Below are positions 26,755 to 35,949 of a stretch of 64,000 nt of DNA, piece by piece. Positions within the stretch are counted from its first letter, which is position 1. Each line of letters begins with the position of its first letter. The position numbers were made by a program, and so were the translations under genes. A model generated the notes under the pieces. That model was given only the letters and a program-made list of their open reading frames with translations. It was not told where the DNA came from and ran no database searches. The stretch is taken from the NCBI GenBank assembly GCA_965232985.1, contig CBDDRC010000009.1, positions 1 to 64,000 on the forward strand, in the 5' to 3' direction. The DNA comes from JADFDG01 sp965232985. GTDB lineage: Bacteria; Pseudomonadota; Gammaproteobacteria; Pseudomonadales; JADFDG01.

Positions 26755-26838
26755 GCAACGATTCGAAGAATTTTCCCGGCCCCCAAGAAGCCGAAAACTC
26801 AAGCGAGAACCGGACTCGTTCGAGGGAGTTTGACGTTG

Positions 26839-27756
26839 TTAGCGGAAGAAACGCAGAAGGCCGTCGAGCTCGTCAAGGCTGTTGTAGCTGATCACCAGCT
26901 TGCCCTTGCCGCGCGCCGTGTGTTGCACCTGCACTGGGGCACCGGTTTTCTCGGAAATTTCGTCCTGCAGGCGGCGGATATCCGGGTCGAGCCGCCCGGT
27001 TGTCGGCCTGCCCGGGGTTTGTTGTTCGGACTGGATCTTGCGGATCAGCGCCTCGGTCTGGCGCACCGACAAGCCGCGCGCAACAACCTGGCGGGCGAGA
27101 TCGCCCTGATCGGGCTGCTCCAGCGCAAGAATTGCACGGGCGTGGCCCATTTCAAGATCGCCCCGCTCCAGCAACGTCTTTGCCTCCGGCGACAGCGACA
27201 GCAGACGCAACAGGTTGGTAACCGTCGCGCGTGACTTGCCGACCGCGTCGGCCACCTCCTGGTGAGTAAGCGAGAATTCTTCCTGCAGGCGGTTGAGCGC
27301 TACCGCCTCTTCCATCGGCGTGAGGTCTTCGCGCTGGATGTTTTCGATCAACGACATCGCCAGTGCGGCTTCGTCGCCAACGTCCTTCACCACGCACGGC
27401 ACTTTCTCCATGCCAGCCAGTTGCGCGGCGCGCCAGCGGCGTTCGCCGGCAATGATTTCATAGCGCTTTTCACTGATCGGCCGGACGACGATCGGCTGCA
27501 TCATGCCTTGCGCCTTGATCGATTCGGCAAGCTCCGCAAGCTTGTCTTCGGCGAAATCGCGGCGTGGTTGATAGCGGCCACGCTGCAGAAATTCCACCGG
27601 TAACTCGCGCAGCGCGTCTGTGGTAACCACCGCCGTTGCTGCATCGGCGGCCAGCCCGGCATCACCAGCCGCAACAGCCGCCAGTTGTGCCTTTTTCGAG
27701 GCGGCACCGAGCAGTGCATCGAGTCCCTTGCCCAATCCTTTCTTTCTGGTCGACAT
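26839..27756 (-). CDS. parB: Chromosome partitioning protein ParB
   Basis: A 305-residue ParB CTPase/DNA-binding protein that loads at parS and slides. N-terminal ParB/Srx domain includes LPVEFLQRGRYQPRRDF, the box PIVVRPI, and the CTP-binding GERRWRAAQLAGM. The helix-turn-helix is LTHQEVADAVGKSRATVTNLLRLL. The C-terminal dimer domain ends LVISYNSLDELDGLLRFF. Paired with parA 56 bases upstream; its likely targets are the two parS sites in recF. Confidence 0.97.
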   Translation of the reverse strand: MSTRKKGLGKGLDALLGAASKKAQLAAVAAGDAGLAADAATAVVTTDALRELPVEFLQRGRYQPRRDFAEDKLAELAESIKAQGMMQPIVVRPISEKRYEIIAGERRWRAAQLAGMEKVPCVVKDVGDEAALAMSLIENIQREDLTPMEEAVALNRLQEEFSLTHQEVADAVGKSRATVTNLLRLLSLSPEAKTLLERGDLEMGHARAILALEQPDQGDLARQVVARGLSVRQTEALIRKIQSEQQTPGRPTTGRLDPDIRRLQDEISEKTGAPVQVQHTARGKGKLVISYNSLDELDGLLRFFR

Positions 27757-27812
27757 GGCGGCGTTCCGGCTGATGATGCGTTTCGTGATGTGTTGTTATT
27801 GCGCGGCGGCGT

Positions 27813-28598
27813 TTATTTGGCACCGCGGCTGGCGGCTGCATCCACGCGCCGCAGAATCTCGCCGGCAAGCGTCAAGTAGGCGAGCGCGCCGCGTGACTTC
27901 TCGTCATAGGTGATCACCGGCTGGCCATGACTGGGCGCCTCGGCCAAACGCACGTTGCGCGGAATCATGGTGCGAAACACCTTGTCACCGAAGTGGGCCT
28001 CAAGCTGGGCAGAGACATCGTTGGCCAGGCTGTTGCGCGGATCGAACATGGTGCGCAGCAAGCCGCCGATCTCGAGTTTCGGATTCAACACGCTGCGTAT
28101 TTTTTCTATTGTGTTCATCAGCGCGGTCAAGCCTTCAAGGGCGTAGTACTCGCACTGCATCGGAATAATTACTTCGTCGGCTGCTGCCAACGCATTGACC
28201 GTGAGCATGTTCAAAGATGGCGGACTATCGATAACGATAAAGTCATATTTCGTGCGCACCGCAGCAAGGATATCGCGCAGTCGGAATTCCTTGCGCTCGA
28301 TGTCCAGCAGCCCGACTTCTGCCGCAGTGAGATCGTCATTCGAGGGAATCACATCAAAGCTGGCGGCGGAACGCGCAACAACGGCTGAAAATTGCGCCTC
28401 ACCCATCAGCAGCTCAAGAACCGTATGCTCGCACGCGTGCTTGTCGATGCCGGAACCCATGGTGGCATTGCCCTGCGGGTCAAGATCGACCAACAGCACA
28501 CGCCGCTTCGCTGCCGCAAGCGATGCCGCAAGATTGACGCTGGTGGTCGTCTTGCCAACGCCGCCTTTCTGGTTCGCAACCGCGATGATCCGGGACAC
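27813..28598 (-). CDS. parA: Chromosome partitioning ATPase ParA
   Basis: A 261-residue ParA/Soj ATPase. Deviant Walker A is NQKGGVGKTTTSVNLAASL with the signature Lys; Walker A' LLVDLDPQGNATMGSG and Walker B DFIVIDSPPSLNMLTVNAL follow. GTG at 28598 is chosen: GGAG lies just before it and the first strand (SRIIAVANQKGG) begins directly; the upstream open frame is unconserved. It lies between rsmG and parB. Confidence 0.97.
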   Translation of the reverse strand: MSRIIAVANQKGGVGKTTTSVNLAASLAAAKRRVLLVDLDPQGNATMGSGIDKHACEHTVLELLMGEAQFSAVVARSAASFDVIPSNDDLTAAEVGLLDIERKEFRLRDILAAVRTKYDFIVIDSPPSLNMLTVNALAAADEVIIPMQCEYYALEGLTALMNTIEKIRSVLNPKLEIGGLLRTMFDPRNSLANDVSAQLEAHFGDKVFRTMIPRNVRLAEAPSHGQPVITYDEKSRGALAYLTLAGEILRRVDAAASRGAK

Positions 28599-28648
28599 GT
28601 CGTTACTCCGCTTTCTGGTGCTGTTGCTGGCGCGTTTCGCGTTGCTGA

Positions 28649-29299
28649 TTACGGTATTGCCATTTCGTCGTGCCGACGAACGATACACACCAAATGCCGT
28701 TCCTTGTCGAGCCCCGGCACAACCAGCCGGATCACCTGCGCAACCGTCACATCGGCCGGCAATGCCGCAATCTCGTCGTCTGGACACACACCCTTCATCG
28801 CCACCAGCCGGGCACCGCCGTCAAGCAGTACACGACAACTGTGCACCATGTCCGGCAGCGCGGCGAAGGCGCGGCTCACCACGGTTGCTATCGGCACGGC
28901 AACCTGCGCCGCCTCGATGCGGGCCTGTTGCACCACGACATTACGCAATCCCAGATCATGTACCGCCTGCTTCAGAAAACGCGTTTTCTTGCCGTTGCTG
29001 TCGATCAGCAGGTGCTGCCATTGCGGGCGGGCGATTGCCAACACCAGGCCCGGCAGGCCACCGCCGCTACCCACATCCAATACTGGCCCGGCACCGATAT
29101 GCGGCACGACGGCGAGGCTGTCGAGAATATGCTCGACTTCCATCGCCACGCGGCTGCGCACTGCCGTGAGGTTGTACGCCGCATTCCACTTTTCCAGCAA
29201 ATCAAGATAGCGGTACAGCAAGGCGACCTGCGCCTCATCCAGTTCGACGCCGAGCGCCTGCGCGCCTGCGACAATCCGGTCAGGCCGACTTGCGGTCAA
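28649..29299 (-). CDS. rsmG: 16S rRNA (guanine527-N7)-methyltransferase
   Basis: A 216-residue RsmG (GidB). SAM-binding motif VLDVGSGGGLPGLVLAI, with LIDSNGKKTRFLKQAV and the motif VVSRAFAALPDMV. It modifies G527 of 16S rRNA near the streptomycin site. Overlaps the end of mnmG by 20 bases, the classical gidAB arrangement near the origin. Confidence 0.97.
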   Translation of the reverse strand: MTASRPDRIVAGAQALGVELDEAQVALLYRYLDLLEKWNAAYNLTAVRSRVAMEVEHILDSLAVVPHIGAGPVLDVGSGGGLPGLVLAIARPQWQHLLIDSNGKKTRFLKQAVHDLGLRNVVVQQARIEAAQVAVPIATVVSRAFAALPDMVHSCRVLLDGGARLVAMKGVCPDDEIAALPADVTVAQVIRLVVPGLDKERHLVCIVRRHDEMAIP

Positions 29300-31160
29300 G
29301 GCCGTGCTTCTTCAGGTAGATCAGCAGCAACGATACGGCCGCCGGGGTCACGCCGGATACGCGCGCGGCATGACCGAGTGTTTGCGGTTTGTTCGCCAAC
29401 AGCTTCATGCGCACTTCATTGGACAAACCTTTCACCGCAGCATAGTCGAAGGTGGCCGGAATCAGGATCGCCTCGGCGCGCTTCAGGCGCTCGACATCAT
29501 CCTGCTGGCGATCAATGTAACCGGCATATTTAGTCTGCACTTCCACTTGTGCGGCAACGTCATCGTTGACGGTTTCCAGTTGCGCGATTGCGGCAATCGC
29601 GGCGAAATCGAATCCCGGGCGCCTGAGCAGATCCTTGAGCGTTGCTTCGCGGGCAAGAGGCTCGCCACGCGCAACAACGCGCTGGCCCATCTGGCTGTCC
29701 GGTTGCACCCAGGTGCCGGCCAGGCGGGCGTCAAGCTTCGCAATCTGTTCACGTTTCTCGCAGAAGGCTGCCCAGCGCACGTCATCAACCAGGCCGAGCG
29801 ACCGGCCCTGTTCGGTCAGGCGCAAATCGGCGTTGTCCTCGCGCAACTGCAGGCGATATTCGGCGCGCGAGGTGAACATGCGATACGGCTCTTTGGTGCC
29901 GTGCGTGATCAGATCATCGACCAGCACACCAAGGTAGGCGGTATCACGCGTCGGATACCAAGGCTCGCGCTCCTGCGCGCGCAACGCTGCGTTGATGCCG
30001 GCGAGCAGCCCCTGGGCGCCCGCCTCCTCGTAGCCGGTGGTGCCGTTGATCTGGCCGGCGAAATACAAATTGGGAACGTATCTGGTCTCCAGCGTGTGGT
30101 GCAGATCCTGCGGATTGAAATAGTCATACTCAATGGCATAACCAGGCCGCACGATGTGCGCGTTTTCCATCCCGCGTATCGAGTGGATGATCTCGATCTG
30201 CACATCATATGGCAGCGAGGTGGACACTCCGTTCGGATAAAGCTCGCAGGTGGTGAGCCCCTCGGGTTCGATAAATACCTGGTGTGTCGCCTTGTCGGCG
30301 AAGCGCACCATCTTGTCTTCGATCGACGGGCAATAGCGCGGGCCGACGCCCTCGATCACGCCGGCGTACATCGGCGAGCGATCGAGATTTTTCAGGATGA
30401 CTTCCTTGGTGCGCGCGGTGGTATGCGTGATGTAGCAAGGCACTTGCCGCGGGTGCTCGCTTGCCTTGCCAAGATAGCTCATCACCGGCAACGGCTCGTC
30501 GCCTGGCTGCATTTCCATGACGCTGAAGTCGACGGTTTTGCCGTCGATGCGCGGCGGCGTGCCGGTTTTCAGGCGGCCAACCCGCAGTGGCAATTCGCGC
30601 AACCGTTGCGCCAGCGCGATCGACGGCGGATCGCCGGCGCGGCCACCCGAATGGTTCTGCATGCCGATATGGATCACGCCGCCAAGAAAGGTGCCGGCAG
30701 TGAGTACGACGGTTTTGCTGCGAAACCCGATGCCGGTCTGGGTGATGACGCCACAGACGGCATCGCCGTCCATCAGCACGTCGTCAACTGCCTGCTGGAA
30801 AATCGTCAGGTTCGGTTGGTTCTCAAGCATCGCGCGCACCGCCTGCCGGTACAGCACGCGATCGGCCTGGGCACGGGTGGCGCGCACCGCCGGGCCCTTG
30901 GAGCGGTTGAGGACACGGAACTGGATGCCGGCACGGTCGGTGGCGCGGGCCATGATGCCGCCCAGCGCATCAATCTCTTTGACCAGGTGGCTTTTGCCAA
31001 TCCCGCCGATGGCCGGGTTGCAGGACATCTGCCCCAGGGTTTCGATGTTGTGGCTGAGCAGCAGGGTTTTGGCGCCCATGCGGGCAGCCGCCATCGCCGC
31101 CTCGGTGCCGGCATGGCCACCACCGATCACGATTACGTCGAAACTGTCCGGATGATTCAC
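29280..31160 (-). CDS. mnmG: tRNA uridine-5-carboxymethylaminomethyl synthesis enzyme MnmG
   Basis: A 626-residue FAD-dependent enzyme that with MnmE modifies U34 of certain tRNAs. FAD loop VIVIGGGHAGTEAAMAAARMG, then SCNPAIGGIGKSHLVKEIDALGG and the signature GPRYCPSIEDKMVRF. The C-terminal helical region (PATFDYAAVKGLSNEVRMKL...VSGVTPAAVSLLLIYLKK) is complete. Its partner mnmE is in the window at 43817. Upstream the palindrome ACTATATATAGT (31182-31193) probably covers the promoter. Confidence 0.98.
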   Translation of the reverse strand: MNHPDSFDVIVIGGGHAGTEAAMAAARMGAKTLLLSHNIETLGQMSCNPAIGGIGKSHLVKEIDALGGIMARATDRAGIQFRVLNRSKGPAVRATRAQADRVLYRQAVRAMLENQPNLTIFQQAVDDVLMDGDAVCGVITQTGIGFRSKTVVLTAGTFLGGVIHIGMQNHSGGRAGDPPSIALAQRLRELPLRVGRLKTGTPPRIDGKTVDFSVMEMQPGDEPLPVMSYLGKASEHPRQVPCYITHTTARTKEVILKNLDRSPMYAGVIEGVGPRYCPSIEDKMVRFADKATHQVFIEPEGLTTCELYPNGVSTSLPYDVQIEIIHSIRGMENAHIVRPGYAIEYDYFNPQDLHHTLETRYVPNLYFAGQINGTTGYEEAGAQGLLAGINAALRAQEREPWYPTRDTAYLGVLVDDLITHGTKEPYRMFTSRAEYRLQLREDNADLRLTEQGRSLGLVDDVRWAAFCEKREQIAKLDARLAGTWVQPDSQMGQRVVARGEPLAREATLKDLLRRPGFDFAAIAAIAQLETVNDDVAAQVEVQTKYAGYIDRQQDDVERLKRAEAILIPATFDYAAVKGLSNEVRMKLLANKPQTLGHAARVSGVTPAAVSLLLIYLKKHGLDRKSA

Positions 31161-31331
31161 GGCCGTAAGAACCTGTTAACCACTATATATAGTAGGGATC
31201 GCTTGGCTGAAGCACGTATTGAGCGCCTCGGCGGGGCAAAGGGGGGTGCCAGTATAGGCAGCGGCCCCCGAAAGCGCCAAATCACGGTGGCTGTCGTGAC
31301 CGAACGCCTTGGCAAGCCCTGCTTTTGGCAA

Positions 31332-32060
31332 CTAGTGTTTACGCAGCATGCGCAGGCCGGTTGTGGCCAGTGCCAGCAATAGCAGCGCAAACAAATCCCA
31401 CACCCAGCGCGCGCTGGTGCCGAACAGGCGGCCGCTGTGCAAATCGTTCACGAACCGCTCAACATCCACTGCGGGTGATGCCAATGCCTGCGCCAGTTGC
31501 GCGCGTGCCGTGGCATCAAGCCGTTGTGTTGGTGTGGCATCAATGCTGACTGCGCATGGCGCAATGCCGATCAGGGCGCTGTCGCTGCACCAGGTATTTT
31601 CGCTGGTCGCAATCACCAGTGACATGCCCTGTGCGGCAAACGTCTGCACGGCCAGCGCGCGAATTTCGCCGTGTAATCCCCAGGCGGCGTCCATGCGTTC
31701 CGTCAGGACGCCGGCATTGTCCAGGATGTGTACGGCATCCCGACAGGCTACTGCACGCAGGTCGCCAAACGGAGCGATCCCGAGCACCGTGCTGCACGGC
31801 GTCACCGGCCGCGCATCGTAGTAAAGCATGCCATCGAAAACCGTGATCCAGTGTCCGTCCAGTCGGTAGCCATCAAGCGCATCCGGCAGCGCCGCGCCGT
31901 AAAAAAAATTCGCCAGCGATGCCGGCAGCATGCGCTTGTGCAAATCGATATCGGCAGCGTGGTTGAGCATCAGTCCACTCAATGTGAACCACAACACCAC
32001 GACCACGGCCACGGTGGCCATGCGCCGGTGCAGGCGGCGGGCGCGACGTTTAGCGTGCAT
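31332..32060 (-). CDS. PepSY-domain-like membrane protein
   Basis: A 242-residue protein with a basic start, one N-terminal membrane helix (TVAVVVVLWFTLSGLMLNH, the typical PepSY_TM 'SG...NH' end) and one C-terminal helix (VWDLFALLLLALATTGLRM). Between them lies a periplasmic region containing FVNDLHSGRLFG, a motif shared by PepSY_TM proteins ('LH.G...G'), which suggests the iron-uptake/reductase class. It overlaps the FMN-binding gene by 11 bases. The central domain is not otherwise recognised. Confidence 0.7.
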   Translation of the reverse strand: MHAKRRARRLHRRMATVAVVVVLWFTLSGLMLNHAADIDLHKRMLPASLANFFYGAALPDALDGYRLDGHWITVFDGMLYYDARPVTPCSTVLGIAPFGDLRAVACRDAVHILDNAGVLTERMDAAWGLHGEIRALAVQTFAAQGMSLVIATSENTWCSDSALIGIAPCAVSIDATPTQRLDATARAQLAQALASPAVDVERFVNDLHSGRLFGTSARWVWDLFALLLLALATTGLRMLRKH

Positions 32061-32565
32061 CGGCCAACACCTGTTGATGACAGAACAGGGCGAGGCGCGC
32101 CACGGCTACGCCGGCGCGCACCGACAGCGTCGCACCGGTAATATTATCGATGTGGCGGTCGAGCCCTTTGGCGACAGGCTGCGCACCGGCAAACTGCGCC
32201 AGCCAGCGCGGTGAGCGAATTTCGTGGCCGCGACTTTCGCGGTAAGTGATCACCTTCACCGCGATGATGGCATTGTTTTCCACCACCACACCGAAGGTGA
32301 TCGGCTCTTCCTTGCCGATGCGATCCAGCACCCAGGCGGTGCGCGCGCCGACCCGCCAGTAACGCAGACGGGCACCGGCAGGTGCGCTTCCCGTAGCAGC
32401 TTGCGCAGCAGCCTTGATTGCCGGCGTCAGCCACAGCACGTTTGCCGGCGCGGTTTGCGCCCCAAAGGACTCGGCGACAAAGGCGTCGATATCATTGGCA
32501 GCGAATGCGCCCGCCGCGCACAGCAGCGTGCTGACCAGCATCAATGTCTGCCATGGCCGCATCAT
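32050..32565 (-). CDS. FMN-binding domain protein, periplasmic
   Basis: A 171-residue protein with a signal peptide (MLVSTLLCAAGAFAA) and a C-terminal FMN_bind domain. NITGATLSVRAGVA contains the S/T-G-A-T type site where FMN is attached covalently through the second Thr in NqrC/RnfG/ApbE-dependent proteins. 'FGVVVENNAIIAVKVITYRESRG' fits the family. Together with the PepSY-like protein and the porin it probably forms a periplasmic redox or uptake unit. It needs an ApbE flavin transferase, not found in the window. Confidence 0.82.
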   Translation of the reverse strand: MMRPWQTLMLVSTLLCAAGAFAANDIDAFVAESFGAQTAPANVLWLTPAIKAAAQAATGSAPAGARLRYWRVGARTAWVLDRIGKEEPITFGVVVENNAIIAVKVITYRESRGHEIRSPRWLAQFAGAQPVAKGLDRHIDNITGATLSVRAGVAVARLALFCHQQVLADAR

Positions 32566-32573
32566 GATTCGCC

Positions 32574-33707
32574 TCAGAAACTCCAGCCCAGGCCAAGATT
32601 AAAGCCGTCGTTATCGGCAGTTTTTGCTTGCTCCTGATAATCGGCCTTCACCACCACGCGGGGGTGCAGCCACCAGTTGACGCCGATATCAGTCTGCGCA
32701 ATTACCGAATCGATGCTGTCGGCGGCGCTGTTGTCCCATTGGTTGTAGCGTGCGAAGACGCCGATTTTCGGTGTGACTTTGTAGCTGGTTTCGACATAAA
32801 AACCGGTCTGCTCTGCGCGCGCGGCGTCGGCGAACGCCAGATGGTCGATCTCCCACTGGCCATACAGGCCGCGCACATTCAGTTTTGCCAGTGGCTGCCA
32901 GGAGAATTGCGCATTGAGCAAAGTGGCCTCCTGTGCCATGGCGGCAGTGCGTTGCGCCATATCGGCTTGCTGCTGGACGCTGATCGCCAATTCCAGATTG
33001 TTGCGCGGGCGATACTTGAGGCGGGCGGTGGCCGCCCATTCGCTGGCATTGGCTTTTGCGGATTTTTGCCGGCCACTGCGTACGTTGCCGGTGCTGTTGT
33101 TCAGGCCGCTGTGCAGCGCGAGATCGTAGCCCAGCGTATCGCTGAATGTGCCGGAAACCATGGCGCCGGTTTCCCACCAGGTGGTCGGAAAAATCGCGTT
33201 TTCGACCGGGTTGCGCTCGACGCCGTAAAAAGTATCCGGCTCGTGTGTTTCATTGAGCCAGCCCACCGGCAACAAAAATTGGCCGGCGGTGACGTGCATG
33301 GCATCGTTGATGCGCACTTCGATAAACGCCTGCTCCAGTTCGACTTCGCCGGGGCCGCTGCCGTCAGCCGTGTCCTCGACCAGGCCGTGCTCGACTTCAA
33401 GCTCCGAAAACACGCGGATGTTTTCGTCAAAACGGTGGCCGATCATCAGCACAAAACGGTGCGCATCGACCTCGTTTTTGCTGTCGAGGTTGTTGTAGTG
33501 GTGTTCGCCGTAGCCACCCAGGGTCGTTTTGCCGGTGTCGGCCGCAGTGCCTGACGAGGCGGTCTTTTGGGCTTCAACCTCGGCCGCGAGCGCATCGATC
33601 TGCTGTTGCAGTTCTTCGAGGGTGGGCGCCGCAGTGGCAGTTCCGGGCCCGAGGGCCAGCAGGGTGAGGGCTATGGCAACGGCGGAAGGTGCAGCGAGGC
33701 GGATCAT
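32574..33707 (-). CDS. Outer-membrane porin-like protein (phosphate-selective porin OprO/P type)
   Basis: A 377-residue protein starting with a signal peptide (ending GTATA-AP) followed by a short coiled coil (LEELQQQIDALAAEVEAQ), the usual start of OprO/OprP-like porins. Then alternating beta strands ending in aromatic residues, with the final strand FNLGLGWSF as C-terminal Phe recognised by BAM. No ligand can be read from the sequence. The ATG at 33707 follows AGGAGT. It is first in the leftward cluster porin-FMN_bind-PepSY; it may serve an iron or anion route rather than phosphate. Confidence 0.78.
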   Translation of the reverse strand: MIRLAAPSAVAIALTLLALGPGTATAAPTLEELQQQIDALAAEVEAQKTASSGTAADTGKTTLGGYGEHHYNNLDSKNEVDAHRFVLMIGHRFDENIRVFSELEVEHGLVEDTADGSGPGEVELEQAFIEVRINDAMHVTAGQFLLPVGWLNETHEPDTFYGVERNPVENAIFPTTWWETGAMVSGTFSDTLGYDLALHSGLNNSTGNVRSGRQKSAKANASEWAATARLKYRPRNNLELAISVQQQADMAQRTAAMAQEATLLNAQFSWQPLAKLNVRGLYGQWEIDHLAFADAARAEQTGFYVETSYKVTPKIGVFARYNQWDNSAADSIDSVIAQTDIGVNWWLHPRVVVKADYQEQAKTADNDGFNLGLGWSF

Positions 33708-33785
33708 GAGAATGACTCCTGACAACAAGGTAAACGCAAGTTATCAGGAACCATTCTTATATGCAAATGACTCTTGTTTGGCGCT

Positions 33786-35798
33786 CTACTTCTTGAACAG
33801 CGCGTCGAGGGCGGCCAGGGCATTGTCGCGGGAAACCGCTTTCTGCTCGGCCGTGGCCTGGGTGCCCTCGCCTTCGCGGGCCACATCCTCGGGCGGCAGC
33901 TCGGCCTGGAAGCGGCTCGGGGTGCAGGCAATCATCTCGCCGAATTGCTTGCGCTTCTGGGCGTGGGTGAAGGTGAGCAGGCGGCGTGCGCGGGTGATGC
34001 CCACATAGAGCAACCGCCGCTCTTCCTCGATCATGTTCTGCTCAATACTGGCGCGGTGCGGCAGGGTGCCGTCCTCAAACGCCATTACGTAGACGTATGG
34101 AAATTCGAGGCCCTTGGCGGCATGCAGCGTCATCAGTTGCACGCGGTCGGTGTCGTCCTCGCCTTCCTGCTGATCGAGCATGTCGAGCAGCACGAGCTTC
34201 GCGATCACCTCGGCAATGTCGGGCCGCTGGCCCTGGTCTTCCTTCTCGCTCATGGTGTGGATCGAGTCGACGAGCGACATGACATTCTCATGGCGTTTGG
34301 CTGCCGTCTGCGGCGAACTCGACTGCGCCCGCAACCACTGTTCGTAACCGAGTTCGGCAAGCATTTCGGTGAGCGCCTGTTTGGCCGGCAACTGATGCAG
34401 CCGTCGGCGCATGTCATCAATCCAGCCAACGAAGCGGGTGAGCTTTTCACGATGCTGGCTGCCTAAGTATTCGGCCAAACCCATCTCCTGGGCGGCGCGC
34501 GACAGTGGGACGTTGCGGGTGCCGGCGTACTGCGCGAGTTTTTCCAGCGTTGTCGGCCCGATTTCGCGGCGTGGCACATTGACTACCCGCAAAAACGCAC
34601 TGTCGTCGTCCGGGTTGGCGACGAGGCGCAGATATGACATGAAGTCCTTGATCTCGGCCCGGGCGAAGAATGATGTGCCGCCGGAAACCTTGTAGGGAAC
34701 CTGCTTTTCGCGCAGCTTTTCTTCGATCAGCCGCGATTGAAAGTTGCCGCGATACAGCACGGCATAGTCCCGCCATTTTGCATTCATCCGTGCATGATGG
34801 CCGACTATTTCGCCGGCGATACGCTCGGCCTCGTGCTGATCGTCCTTGCACAGAATGATGCGAATCGGGTCGCCCTGGCCATGTGCGCTCCACAGTTTCT
34901 TTTCGAACACGTGCGGGTTGTTGCCGATTACCGCGTTGGCGGCGCGCAGGATTCGGCCGGTGGAGCGGTAATTCTGTTCGAGTGCCACTACCTTCAGCTG
35001 CGGATAGTCTGCCTGCAACTGGACAAGATTTTCCGGGCGTGCGCCGCGCCAGGCATAAATCGACTGGTCGTCGTCGCCGACGACGGTCAGGGCGCTGCGT
35101 ACGCCGACCAGTTGCTTCACCAGCCGGTATTGCGAAAGGTTGGTGTCTTGATACTCATCGACCAGCAGATAGCGGGTGCGGTTCTGCCACTTTTCGAGCA
35201 CGTCGCCATGGGTATTGAACAGTTGCACGGGTTTCAGAATCAGGTCGTCGAAATCGACGGCATTGTAGGCGCGCAGGTTGCGCTCATAGCCTTCGTAAAC
35301 CTGCGCGATCAGCATTTCGCGCGGGCTTTTTGCCAGAGCGAGCGCATCTTCCGGCGTCAGCATTTCGTTCTTCAGGCTGGAAATCGCGTGCTGGACGCTG
35401 TCGGCGAGCTTCGGGTCAGTGGTGGCGTCGCGCTGCATCAGTTCGCGGATCAGCGTGCGGGCATCTTCCGCGTCGAAAATCGTGAAGCCGCTGCGCAGCT
35501 CCAGCGCCTTGTGTGCGCTGCGAATGATATTGAGCCCCAGCGTGTGAAAGGTGCTGATGCCAAGGCCCTTCAGATCGCCGCCGACCAGCTTGCCGGCGCG
35601 CGCGCGCATTTCGCGGGCGGCCTTGTTGGTAAAGGTAACAGCAATGATTTTCGCCGGGTCGTAATGCGCGGTTGCGATCAGCCAGGCAATTTTCCCGGTA
35701 ATCACGCTGGTCTTGCCGGAGCCGGCGCCGGCAAGCACGAGCAAGGGCCCGTCGATGTAGCGGACGGCCTCACGCTGGCGGGGATTCAGGTCAGACAT
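33786..35798 (-). CDS. rep: ATP-dependent DNA helicase Rep
   Basis: A 670-residue SF1A helicase assisting replication forks. Motif I LAGAGSGKTSVITGKIAW, Ia VTFTNKAAREMR, II LLVDEYQDTN, III VVGDDDQSIYAWRGA, IV ALEQNYRST, V MTLHAAKGLEFPYVYV and VI YVGITRARRLL are all present. Start at 35798 (MSDLNPRQREAV) matches homologues; a start 15 bases earlier is possible. The length, as in E. coli Rep, and the absence of a UvrD-like C-terminal tail separate it from uvrD in the same window. Confidence 0.93.
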   Translation of the reverse strand: MSDLNPRQREAVRYIDGPLLVLAGAGSGKTSVITGKIAWLIATAHYDPAKIIAVTFTNKAAREMRARAGKLVGGDLKGLGISTFHTLGLNIIRSAHKALELRSGFTIFDAEDARTLIRELMQRDATTDPKLADSVQHAISSLKNEMLTPEDALALAKSPREMLIAQVYEGYERNLRAYNAVDFDDLILKPVQLFNTHGDVLEKWQNRTRYLLVDEYQDTNLSQYRLVKQLVGVRSALTVVGDDDQSIYAWRGARPENLVQLQADYPQLKVVALEQNYRSTGRILRAANAVIGNNPHVFEKKLWSAHGQGDPIRIILCKDDQHEAERIAGEIVGHHARMNAKWRDYAVLYRGNFQSRLIEEKLREKQVPYKVSGGTSFFARAEIKDFMSYLRLVANPDDDSAFLRVVNVPRREIGPTTLEKLAQYAGTRNVPLSRAAQEMGLAEYLGSQHREKLTRFVGWIDDMRRRLHQLPAKQALTEMLAELGYEQWLRAQSSSPQTAAKRHENVMSLVDSIHTMSEKEDQGQRPDIAEVIAKLVLLDMLDQQEGEDDTDRVQLMTLHAAKGLEFPYVYVMAFEDGTLPHRASIEQNMIEEERRLLYVGITRARRLLTFTHAQKRKQFGEMIACTPSRFQAELPPEDVAREGEGTQATAEQKAVSRDNALAALDALFKK

Positions 35799-35949
35799 CG
35801 GCTCAATCGACATGGGCGGGACGGGCCGGGGATTCTACTGTGTTGTTCCGGGCGACACAGGGGTCGATTCCCCGGAGCATTGCCGGTGCGGGATCGCCGC
35901 CTATACTGACCGGCCTGATCCAACCTTTCGCATCAACGGGATACGACGC

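Noticed and set aside
31182..31193. ACTATATATAGT palindrome as an operator
   Set aside because: More simply the -10 region of the mnmG promoter; no known regulator fits.
29304..31382. A 692-residue rightward open frame opposite mnmG
   Set aside because: Antisense shadow of a well-conserved gene.
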